Source of the DNA: Aporhodopirellula aestuarii
GTDB taxonomy: Bacteria > Planctomycetota > Planctomycetia > Pirellulales > Pirellulaceae
Length of the DNA stretch: 64,000 nt
Reading direction: 5' to 3'
Assembly: GCF_023701485.1 (NCBI RefSeq)
Contig: NZ_JAMQBK010000062.1
Span: forward strand, 116,057-180,056
Part shown: one piece after another, positions 9,047 through 16,926 of the stretch
Layout: every line of letters begins with the position of its first letter
Position numbering within the stretch: the stretch's first letter is position 1
Program-made: the position numbers and the translations under genes
Notes under the pieces: generated by a model
The model's database searches: none
What the model was told of the DNA's origin: nothing
The model's input: the letters and a program-made list of their open reading frames with translations, nothing else

Positions 9047-9369
9047 GGCAGCGAATCTGAAATGAGAGAACGGGAAGGAGGTGGGGGTGATTTGGAAGCG
9101 ACGAAGTCTAACGAACCACCCCAATGTTGACAACCTCACCAAAGATATTCGGCTGTTGGGGGGCGGGTAAATTGGAAAAAAGACACAATATTCGCCTTTG
9201 GCATTCCCGCAACGGGCATCCACGTGCCGCGGACGGTTCGCGAATTCAATTAATCGCTTGAGGCGTTCAATCCTGTGTCGCCAGGAAGTATATTGGTCGG
9301 GCGTCCCCGGACGCTCCTCCCGCCGGGGCTTTCCCCACCTCTCTCGCCTCTAATTAAGCAGCAACCCCC
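9047..9369. other. Divergent intergenic region
   Basis: 323 bases between the small basic protein (minus) and the sulfatase (plus). It should hold both promoters. AT-rich stretches lie near 9246-9256 and 9285-9295, but I could not place convincing -35/-10 pairs. No gene seen. Confidence 0.5.
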
Positions 9370-10773
9370 ATGCGTTTTGCTCTCTCCCTGGCCATGTTAT
9401 TGGCCGGATTCTGGTTCGTTGACGCTGTCTCGACGGTGCATGCGGCCCCGCCCGCCGGGGAGTCGGCAGGGTCCCAGCCGGTCAACGTGGTGATGCTGAT
9501 CTCCGACGATCAAGCTTGGGGCGACTACGGTTTCATGGGGCATCCCGATATTCGCACCCCGTATCTGGACCAGCTCGCGAAAGAGAGTGCCGTGTTTCGC
9601 CGCGGCTACGTGCCGACGGCGCTGTGTCGACCGTCGCTGGCGACGATGTTGACGGGGCATTATGCGTCCGTTCATGGAATCACCGGGAACGATCCGTCAC
9701 CCAAATATGCCACACCGGGATCGCCTCTGTACAACGAGCAGCGTGCTCAACTGATTTCCTACATCGACCGTTTTGACACGCTACCCGAGATTCTCGGCAG
9801 GCATGGATACCTGAGTCACCAGAGCGGCAAACTTTGGGAGGGGAGTTTCGAGAACTGTGGCTTCACGCATGGAATGACCCGCGGGTTTCCAAATCGAGGC
9901 GGACGACACGGTGACGACGGACTACGCATTGGACGCGAGGGGATTGAGCCGATCGTCGATTTTGTTGACATGGCGGTGCAGCAGCAGAAGCCGTTCTTTT
10001 TGTGGTATGCCCCGTTCCTGCCGCATTCGCCGCACAACCCTCCGCAACGGTTGCTAGACAATTATCTCGCCGATCATCCGGTCTCGGTTGCCAAGTACTA
10101 TGCGATGTGCGAGTGGTTCGACGAAACTTGTGGTGACGTGCTGAAACTGATCGATGACAAAAATCTCCGCGACAACACGTTGGTCGTGTACGTGACTGAC
10201 AACGGATGGATCCAAGATCCGACTAGCGCGCGGTATGCACCTCGCTCGAAGCAGACACCCTACGAAGGCGGTGTGCGGACTCCGATTCTCTACCGACTGC
10301 CTGGAAAGATCCGCGTAGGTGAGCGTTCGGAATTGACGTCGAGCATTGATATCGTCCCGACGATCCTCGCTGCCGTGAACGCGGAAATCCCCGATGGTTT
10401 ACCGGGATTGAATTTGATGCCGGCACTTGAGAGGGGTGATTCCATCCGACGCGAGACGATTTTTGGTGAGAGCTTTGCACACGACATCGCCGATATCGAA
10501 AACCCCGAAGCGTCGCTGTTGTATCGATGGGCGATTCGCGGCAAGTGGAAACTTCTGCTGACCTACGATGGCGAAACCCACCGCTACGCGTCAACTCACC
10601 CGAGAACCGAAAAGGGGCCACAGTTGTTTGATTTGCTAAGCGATCCAACTGAACAACGCAACGTGGTGGCCGAGCACCCGAACGTTGTCGCGGACCTAGC
10701 CGCTGCGATTGACCAGTGGTACCCCGTCACGCAGCGTCAAACGATTGTCTCTGTGCAACCTTTGGATCGTTGA
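9370..10773 (+). CDS. S1-family sulfatase with non-canonical active-site motif
   Basis: 467 residues with a signal peptide (FALSLAMLLAGFWFVDAVS, cleavage near HAA). The sulfatase fold is clear: NVVMLISDDQAWGDYGFMG metal site, PYLDQLAKES, MLTGHYASVHG, FLWYAPFLPHSPHN, VVYVTDNGW and SSIDIVPTIL. The catalytic stretch is Cys86-Arg-Pro-Ser-Leu90. The Cys that becomes formylglycine is present, but the Arg at +4 of the canonical CxPSR is Leu. The formylglycine-generating enzyme normally requires that Arg, so either this enzyme is matured differently, belongs to a divergent S1 subfamily, or is inactive. It stands alone on its strand, convergent with dodecin 6 bases away. The ATG follows a CAGCAACCCCC tract with no good Shine-Dalgarno sequence. 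Confidence 0.87.
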   Translation: MRFALSLAMLLAGFWFVDAVSTVHAAPPAGESAGSQPVNVVMLISDDQAWGDYGFMGHPDIRTPYLDQLAKESAVFRRGYVPTALCRPSLATMLTGHYASVHGITGNDPSPKYATPGSPLYNEQRAQLISYIDRFDTLPEILGRHGYLSHQSGKLWEGSFENCGFTHGMTRGFPNRGGRHGDDGLRIGREGIEPIVDFVDMAVQQQKPFFLWYAPFLPHSPHNPPQRLLDNYLADHPVSVAKYYAMCEWFDETCGDVLKLIDDKNLRDNTLVVYVTDNGWIQDPTSARYAPRSKQTPYEGGVRTPILYRLPGKIRVGERSELTSSIDIVPTILAAVNAEIPDGLPGLNLMPALERGDSIRRETIFGESFAHDIADIENPEASLLYRWAIRGKWKLLLTYDGETHRYASTHPRTEKGPQLFDLLSDPTEQRNVVAEHPNVVADLAAAIDQWYPVTQRQTIVSVQPLDR

Positions 10774-10779
10774 TTTCAC

Positions 10780-10986
10780 TCAGTCGAGAGTGAAACCGAT
10801 CTTTACCGTCACCTGCCAATGAGCCACTTTGCCTTCACCAATCGTCCCACGTGTCTCGACGAGTTCGAACCAACTCAGTCCTCGAACCGTCGACGCAGCA
10901 TGTTCCACCGCGTTGTTGATCGCGTCTTCGATCGACACGGTTGAGGTCCCGACAACTTCGATTTTCTTGTAGGTATGATGAGGCAT
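10780..10986 (-). CDS. Dodecin
   Basis: 68 residues. It begins MPHHTYKKIEVVGTS, continues SIEDAINNAVEHAASTVRG and LSWFELVETRG, and ends HWQVTVKIGFTLD. This is the full pattern of dodecin, the small dodecameric flavin-storage protein, including the Trp in LSWFEL that stacks on the isoalloxazine ring. Dodecins buffer free flavin in the cytoplasm. The start at 10986 is supported by an AGGAAA about 8 bases upstream; the longer upstream frame is not protein-like. Its stop is 6 bases from the stop of the converging sulfatase. Confidence 0.93.
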   Translation of the reverse strand: MPHHTYKKIEVVGTSTVSIEDAINNAVEHAASTVRGLSWFELVETRGTIGEGKVAHWQVTVKIGFTLD

Positions 10987-11182
10987 CTTGTTTTCCTGTT
11001 GATAGCCATGAAACGGACGTTCGAGACGTAGTACGCCGCTTCGCATCATACCGCGCCCCTGAGAAGGCGGAGGCGTGCGGCGCCTGTCCATTTTGTCGCA
11101 GTGGTCGACTTCACTTTTGGTGAAAATTCGTTCGATTAACCCGCTTCCCCGTAGTCAGTTTCCTAAAAACCCCGGTTTACCT

Positions 11183-14100
11183 ATGTATAGTCGACGCCAG
11201 TCCTTGAAGCTTCTTGGTGTGTTGTCCGGTTCCCTCGTTACACCCACGTTTGCTGACGACGCGGCGGGATCCGCTGGTCGTGAAGCCGAGTCGCTCGCGG
11301 CGAACCCGCATCAATCGGCCTGGGAACGCGACCATGACCGAATTTGGTTGGGGGCTGAGTACTGGGCCAACCCCATGGAGGATTGGGCGATCGTTGACGG
11401 TGCTGCCGAGCTCGTCTCCGCCGGAGGTTATCGCAACGTGCACCTCATCACGCATCATTTGACCAACCCATCAGGTGCGTTTCGGATGAGCACACGCGTC
11501 TCCGAAGTCGAACATGGCGATGGCGATGGCAGCGTCGGGTTCCTGATTGGTGTCCGCAGTGAACTCGATGAAGTCAAAAGCAATTGCTTCGCCGCCAACG
11601 TCGGCCCCGGTAAGAGAAAAAACAAAAAAGGCCCTGTGACGGCGGGGGTTCGTCAAGGCGAGATGTTCATCGGCGACGATTCGGTCAAGCTAAATCAAAC
11701 GATCGATTTAGACGATGTCACGGTCGGGGTGGGCGGCAAGCCTGACGGTCAAAGCTTCGAGTTGACGCTCACCGTTCGCAATGCCGCCGGAGAATCGGTC
11801 GGCGAGATGGCGTCGATGGTTTCACCCGAAGCGGTGCGAGGGAACATTGCGATCGGTTGTAACCTGCAATCTCACTCTGGGGCACGCAAAGGGTTGTCGC
11901 GTTTTCGTTTTCATGATTGGCAGGTGTCGGGGGATGCCTTCACCGTTGACGCCGATGCTACATGGGGACCGATCCTATGGACGATGTACTCACTCTCGGA
12001 CTCGCGGGGTGATGACGGGTTTGTGCTCAAACTCACCGCATTGACGCCACCGCTCGGCGAGAACGATTCGGACGAAGTGCGGCTGCAAATCCGCCGTGGG
12101 GAACAGTGGGAAACGATCGGAAACGCCTCGCTCGATCACGATGCTTGGACGGCCACTTTCCGGATTGCCAATTGGGATGCGTCGTCCGATGTTCCGTTTC
12201 GAGTCGTTTACGCACAGTCGTACCGTGAAGGCGAGACGAGCGAGCACGAGTGGGCAGGAACGATCAAAGCCAACCCCCAAGATCGGCCGCTCAAATTTGC
12301 CGCGTTGACTTGCCAACACGACTCGGGGTTCCCTTACGCACCCGTCTCGGAAAATTTGCTGCGACTCGACCCGGACTTGCTGTATTTCTCGGGCGATCAA
12401 CTGTATGAAGGCAACGGCGGGTTTGGGATTATCCGCGAACCGGCTGACAAAGCGATCGTCAACTACCTTCGTAAGTTTTACATGTTCGGTTGGGCATTCG
12501 GCGAACCGATGCGGTACAGCCCGACGCTCTGTATTCCCGATGACCATGACGTTTTCCAGGGAAACATCTGGGGCGAGGGCGGCGTGCCGATGAACATAGC
12601 GGACGGGAAAGACGGTGGGGCGTCGTCCAAGGGCGGATATCGTGAACCCGTACGGATGGTCAACGCGGTCCATCGTACCTGTGTCGCGCACCATCCCGAC
12701 GCGTATGATCCGACGCCCGCTGCCCAGGGCATGAGTGTTTACTACGGCGACATGGTTTACGGTGGCGTCAGTTTTGCCATCGTCGCCGATCGGCAATTCA
12801 AGAGTGGTCCCGAGAAGGTGGAGACGGGTTCGGGACGCGCCGATCATGTCGTTGAAAAAGACTTCGACACGTCCGTCCTCGATAAACCGGGGCTGGAATT
12901 GCTCGGCGAACGCCAAGAAGCGTTTCTGAAACATTGGGCTGATGACTGGCGGGGAGCCAACATGAAGGTGCTCCTTTCGCAAACCGTTTTCGCCGGCGTT
13001 GCGACTCATCACGGTAGTTACAACGGTTACCTTAAAGCAGACTTGGATTCAGGCGGATGGCCGCAGACCGCACGCAATCGTACCGTCGATATCATTCGTA
13101 AGTCGAAGGCGTTGCACGTCAGTGGTGATCAACACCTGACGACGCTGAGTCAATACGGCGTTGATGATCAGCGTGATTCAAATTGGTCGTTCTGCACCCC
13201 AGCGATCTCAGCGGGGTATCCTCGCTGGTGGCGTCCTGACGAGGAGAACATGCCCCACGCCAATCGTCCGATGCATGACCTGCCCAATACCGGTGAATAC
13301 GTCGATGGGTTTGGGAACTTGGTCTACATCTACGCGGTGGGAAATCCCGTCGTTGCCAAGTCCGCGAATCGGTACGAGCGGGCTCACGAGAAGGGAAGCG
13401 GTTTCGGATACGTGCTGCTGGACCCCAACACACAAACCTACGAGATCCACAGCTATCGTTTCCTCGTCGATGTCACCGATGGAAAACCGGAAAACGAATT
13501 CCCTGGATGGCCGGTCACGCTGCATGTCGAAGACAACTCCGGTGCACGACGTTTGTTTAACGGGGTGAACATGGACGGCTGGCATGGGCAGCCACACTTC
13601 GATCCGTACAAGCTCGACGAAATGCCCGCCGAAGAGAAAACGGCCAAGTTCCGCGAATGGACCGCCGATGCCGCCAAACATTGGCGCGTCGAAGACGGTG
13701 AGTTGATCAACGATGGTGCCGGGCCCTATCTGACGACGAACGAAGAGTTCGAAGACTACGAACTGGAACTCGAGTACAAGACGGTTGCGAAGGCGGATAG
13801 TGGAATCTATCTCAAGGGTACGCCCCAAGTTCAGATTTGGGACTCGACGCAAGAATCGAAGTTTGCGATCGGAGCGAACCTCGGCAGTGGCGGATTGTGG
13901 AACAACTCCAAAGGTAGCCCTGGCAAAGATCCGCTCGTGCTCGCCGATCGTCCCTTTGGCGAGTGGAACAAGGTTCGGGTGATTCAGGTCGGGGCGCGAA
14001 CGAGCGTTTGGCTTAATGAGCAATTGGTCGTCGATCGCGCGATCATGGAAAACTTCTGGCGACGCGACGAACCGCTGCGGCGACGCGGCCCGATCCAGTT

Positions 14101-14767
14101 GCAAACGCACGGCGGTGAAATCCGGTGGAAAAACATCACGCTGCGACCGCTCAGTACCGCGGCGGCCAACGCCTATCTGGCGGAGGACGATGACACCGGT
14201 TTCGTGTCGCTGACCGACGGTAAAACGCTCGATGGTTGGATCGGTGCGGTGGACGACTACGAAGTTACCCCGGAAGGCACGATCCAGTGTCGTCCTGGCC
14301 GAGGTGGGAATCTGTTGACCAAAGATGAGTACGACGACTTTATCGTTCGACTGTATTTCAGGCTTCCACCTCGGGGCAACAACGGTCTGGCGATTCGTTG
14401 CCCACTTAAAGGTGACGCCGCCTACGTGGCGATGTGTGAGTTGCAGGTGCTCGACAACGATCATCCGGCCTACGCGGGGCTCGACCCACGCCAGTACCAC
14501 GGTTCAGCATACGGGATGGCTGCGGCAGCTCGCGGCTACCTGCGACCGATCGGCGAATGGAACTACCAGCAAGTGCGGGTTGAGGGATCGACAATCGAGG
14601 TCGAACTCAACGGAAACGTGATCCTCAAGACGGATCTGTCGAAGATCACCGACTTCAAGTCTGACAGCCCGCACCCTGGCAAAGATCGCAAGAGCGGCCA
14701 CTTCGGCTTCGCCGGCCACAACGACCCGGTCGAATACCGGGACGTCACCATCCGCCGGCTGAAGTAA
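11183..14767 (+). CDS. PhoD-like metallophosphatase fused to two DUF1080 domains
   Basis: 1194 residues. A twin-arginine-type leader (SRRQSLKLLG, cleavage near TFADD) suggests Tat export, as for PhoD. Residues about 30-270 look like a beta-sandwich (FHDWQVSG end). Residues about 370-780 are PhoD-like metallophosphatase: FAALTCQHDSG, YFSGDQLYEG, CIPDDHDVFQGNIWG, LLSQTVFAGVATHHG and HVSGDQHLTTLSQYG supply the metal-binding Asp, Asn and His residues. Two DUF1080 (3-keto-disaccharide hydrolase, LamG-like) domains follow, from about 787 (RLFNGVNMDGW) and 1007 (SLTDGKTLDGW), each ending in a YRDVTIRRL-type strand. DUF1080 binds or cleaves sugars. The combination suggests a phosphatase acting on a phosphorylated or glycosylated extracellular substrate; that is inference. 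The start follows the Tat motif; there is no strong Shine-Dalgarno. Confidence 0.85.
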   Translation: MYSRRQSLKLLGVLSGSLVTPTFADDAAGSAGREAESLAANPHQSAWERDHDRIWLGAEYWANPMEDWAIVDGAAELVSAGGYRNVHLITHHLTNPSGAFRMSTRVSEVEHGDGDGSVGFLIGVRSELDEVKSNCFAANVGPGKRKNKKGPVTAGVRQGEMFIGDDSVKLNQTIDLDDVTVGVGGKPDGQSFELTLTVRNAAGESVGEMASMVSPEAVRGNIAIGCNLQSHSGARKGLSRFRFHDWQVSGDAFTVDADATWGPILWTMYSLSDSRGDDGFVLKLTALTPPLGENDSDEVRLQIRRGEQWETIGNASLDHDAWTATFRIANWDASSDVPFRVVYAQSYREGETSEHEWAGTIKANPQDRPLKFAALTCQHDSGFPYAPVSENLLRLDPDLLYFSGDQLYEGNGGFGIIREPADKAIVNYLRKFYMFGWAFGEPMRYSPTLCIPDDHDVFQGNIWGEGGVPMNIADGKDGGASSKGGYREPVRMVNAVHRTCVAHHPDAYDPTPAAQGMSVYYGDMVYGGVSFAIVADRQFKSGPEKVETGSGRADHVVEKDFDTSVLDKPGLELLGERQEAFLKHWADDWRGANMKVLLSQTVFAGVATHHGSYNGYLKADLDSGGWPQTARNRTVDIIRKSKALHVSGDQHLTTLSQYGVDDQRDSNWSFCTPAISAGYPRWWRPDEENMPHANRPMHDLPNTGEYVDGFGNLVYIYAVGNPVVAKSANRYERAHEKGSGFGYVLLDPNTQTYEIHSYRFLVDVTDGKPENEFPGWPVTLHVEDNSGARRLFNGVNMDGWHGQPHFDPYKLDEMPAEEKTAKFREWTADAAKHWRVEDGELINDGAGPYLTTNEEFEDYELELEYKTVAKADSGIYLKGTPQVQIWDSTQESKFAIGANLGSGGLWNNSKGSPGKDPLVLADRPFGEWNKVRVIQVGARTSVWLNEQLVVDRAIMENFWRRDEPLRRRGPIQLQTHGGEIRWKNITLRPLSTAAANAYLAEDDDTGFVSLTDGKTLDGWIGAVDDYEVTPEGTIQCRPGRGGNLLTKDEYDDFIVRLYFRLPPRGNNGLAIRCPLKGDAAYVAMCELQVLDNDHPAYAGLDPRQYHGSAYGMAAAARGYLRPIGEWNYQQVRVEGSTIEVELNGNVILKTDLSKITDFKSDSPHPGKDRKSGHFGFAGHNDPVEYRDVTIRRLK

Positions 14768-14831
14768 ACAGATTCAGCGAAAGCGGGTAGGATCAGTTCT
14801 TATCGGCCGTTTCCACTGGCTTGGCTGAACG

Positions 14832-14853
14832 TCAGCCGGTGGGAACCGGCTGA
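14832..14853. terminator. Perfect 9-bp stem-loop between converging genes
   Basis: TCAGCCGGT-GGGA-ACCGGCTGA is a perfect 9-bp inverted repeat with a 4-base loop, followed by the palindrome TGATCGATCA. It lies between the stops of the PhoD fusion and the propeller protein, so it may end transcription in both directions although there is no T-run. Its left arm shares CGTCAGCCGGT with the stem in the pfl operon at 32462. Confidence 0.5.
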
Positions 14854-14886
14854 TCGATCAGGTTATTGCCGCAAGCTGACGAGCGA

Positions 14887-16437
14887 TTACTGGTTGTCGC
14901 TTGCGCCGATGCAGTAAAGCGTGTTGTTGGATCGCAAAAACAGGTTGCCATCGCTGATGGCTGGCGTCGATCCGAATCCGCTCTTGTCGAACGTCATGTC
15001 GTTCGACGCGATCACTTTGAATTCAGGTTTGGCTTCGATCACGTGGACCATGCCGGCGTTCGTGGTGATGTAAATCTTGCCATCGGCGACGACAGGAGAG
15101 GCGTAGTCACCGCCTCCTCCTCCGCCACCGCCGCCGCGTCGTCCGCCACGTCCTTCACCGCCGCGTCCTTCGCCTCCGGGACCCCCAAATCCGCCGCCCC
15201 CGGGTCGTCCGCCACCAAAGCCGCCGCGGCCGCCACCTCGCGGAGCATCTTCACCGCCACGATCGCCTTCGCCTCGTGGGCCACCGTCACCACGTGCTCC
15301 ACGGTCACCTTGTGGTCCACCATCACCTTCGCCACCTCGGAAATTGCGTCCGCCGGCGTTGGGGGCTGGTTCGTTGTCACCATCGGGTGCACCGGGGAGC
15401 CGTTCTTGGAACACTCTTTCACCGGTCTTTGCGTCGAGGCACTCGAAAACCGAGCCGCTGACGGAGTACAAATAACCATCCACGACGACTGGGGTTGCGT
15501 AGCGTGGTCTCACTCGACCGTCCCAAACGGTATTGGAGTCAGAGACGTCACCTTCGCCACCGACGCGGATCGCGACTGCCTCTTCACCCGTGGCGTAGAC
15601 GATGTTGTCATCACCCACAACCGCGCTGACTTGCGCGTTGCGTGAGTTGACCCCATCGGCATACCACTCGAGTTTGCCTGTGCTGGGGCTGAAACCCCAA
15701 ACTTCGCCGATGACGGAGAGGACGACATAGGAGGCGTCGCCATCGCTGACGACGATCGGTGTCGTCCAGCATTCGCTGAGTCCGTTGTCTTGGGTGCGGA
15801 ATTTTTCTTCGCCCGTGATCTTGTCCAACCATACGAGCGAACGCGACTCATCGGCCGCGTTGACGATCAGGCTATCTTCGAACACGATCGGGCTCGCCGC
15901 CGATCCAAAGCCTTTGCCGCTGCGTTCGGCGCCGACGCTTTGACTCCAGATTTCGTTTCCGTCCATGTCATAAGCGTAAACGCCTGACTTTCCAAAGAAC
16001 GCGTAGACGTGCGTGCCATCGCTCGCAGGCGTGTTACTCGCGTACCCGTGCGTCGTCACTCCCGGTGGACGAAACTCGTCTTCGGGCATCTTTGCATTGA
16101 CCGTTTTGGTCCAGAGAGTTTTTCCGGATTGCCGATCGACGCAAACGAGGTGACGTTTCAGATCTTCAAGCGTGCCTTCGCCGTCGCCCATTCCGTAACC
16201 TGAATAACAGGTGACGAACACTTTGTCGCCGACCACGATGGGGCTCGAGATGCCGCGGCCGGGAAGATCCAGTTTCCACAGCATGTTGTGCTCGGGACCG
16301 AACGTGGTCGGAGCGTCGGTTTCACTGATCCCCGTCCCATTGGGACCTCGGAAACGGGGCCAGTCAGCATTTGCCGGCGTCGAGATTGAGAAGGCAAACG
16401 CGGCCAACAGCGCTGCCGATGCGGAAGTTCGAAGCAT
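14887..16437 (-). CDS. PQQ-type beta-propeller protein (BamB-like) with Gly-rich insertion
   Basis: 516 residues with a signal peptide (MLRTSASAALLAAFAFSIS, cleavage near ANA). It starts ADWPRFRGPNGTGIS, the signature opening of the planctomycete PQQ-binding-like propeller family, and contains repeated blade sequences such as GRGISSPIVVGDKVFVTCYS, ASPIVFEDSLIVNAAD, YATPVVVDGYLYSVSG and ASPVVADGKIYITTNAG. Between the last two blades, about residues 365-455, is a Gly/Arg/Asp-rich low-complexity insert. These proteins are exported and thought to be structural or binding modules; no bound cofactor can be inferred. The start at 16437 is chosen from the signal peptide. Confidence 0.85.
   Translation of the reverse strand: MLRTSASAALLAAFAFSISTPANADWPRFRGPNGTGISETDAPTTFGPEHNMLWKLDLPGRGISSPIVVGDKVFVTCYSGYGMGDGEGTLEDLKRHLVCVDRQSGKTLWTKTVNAKMPEDEFRPPGVTTHGYASNTPASDGTHVYAFFGKSGVYAYDMDGNEIWSQSVGAERSGKGFGSAASPIVFEDSLIVNAADESRSLVWLDKITGEEKFRTQDNGLSECWTTPIVVSDGDASYVVLSVIGEVWGFSPSTGKLEWYADGVNSRNAQVSAVVGDDNIVYATGEEAVAIRVGGEGDVSDSNTVWDGRVRPRYATPVVVDGYLYSVSGSVFECLDAKTGERVFQERLPGAPDGDNEPAPNAGGRNFRGGEGDGGPQGDRGARGDGGPRGEGDRGGEDAPRGGGRGGFGGGRPGGGGFGGPGGEGRGGEGRGGRRGGGGGGGGGDYASPVVADGKIYITTNAGMVHVIEAKPEFKVIASNDMTFDKSGFGSTPAISDGNLFLRSNNTLYCIGASDNQ
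15110..15360 (-). repeat. Gly-rich low-complexity coding stretch
   Basis: About 250 bases of near-repetitive GGN-type codons (on the minus strand) encode runs such as GGRGGFGGGRPGGGGFGG and GGRRGGGGGGGGGDY. The segment sits between two propeller blades. It is prone to slippage and probably varies in length between strains. Confidence 0.8.
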
Positions 16438-16926
16438 GAGAAATTTCTGAGAAGAGGGCGGATTAGGAATTCCGATCAGCGGCGCGAAACGCCAATCCAA
16501 TGACGTGCTCTCGCGTCCGATGCCACGTCCATCGCGGCGAAGGCGGAATCCAATGTTGGGCTTTAAACCCGCACCTGCCCCGCCGGTTCCGCCGCATGTC
16601 GTTTTTTTCCCGGCTTCGCAGAAGATTGCGTGTGCGGCCAGCGGCGCGACAGCGAACAGTAGGAATCCCGAGATAGAGCAGGATCAGCAGTTTTTGCATT
16701 CGCCGGCGTTGCTAAATCTTTGCTCAGATGTGGGAATGACGGCTTTTTGCGTCAATCCTTAATCGTGATAGCGACAGTCCTGGACGCCAGTCGGGGTTCG
16801 GCATGACCGGCCCGATATTCACCATCGAAAAAAGGCACTCGCAACTCGCCCTGCCCCTTGGTTTTTACTGGAACGGGGTGAGCGAGGTGCGGTGCCTGAA
16901 GGAAACGGCGTTTAGAAATCGCTGGC
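16438..16926 (-). other. Intergenic region upstream of the propeller gene
   Basis: 489 bases with no recognisable gene. Short open frames on both strands lack family character and ribosome-binding sites. The minus-strand promoter of the propeller gene is expected in the left part; nothing specific seen. Confidence 0.5.

Noticed and set aside
11990..13012. 340-codon minus-strand frame
   Set aside because: It lies fully inside the PhoD/DUF1080 gene; its translation has the Arg/Val/His-rich look of an antisense frame.
13208..14500. 430-codon minus-strand frame
   Set aside because: Antisense shadow of the DUF1080 domains, which are clearly coding on the plus strand.
14866..15645. 259-codon plus-strand frame rich in Ala/Thr/Ser
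   Set aside because: Produced by the Gly-rich codons of the opposite-strand propeller gene.
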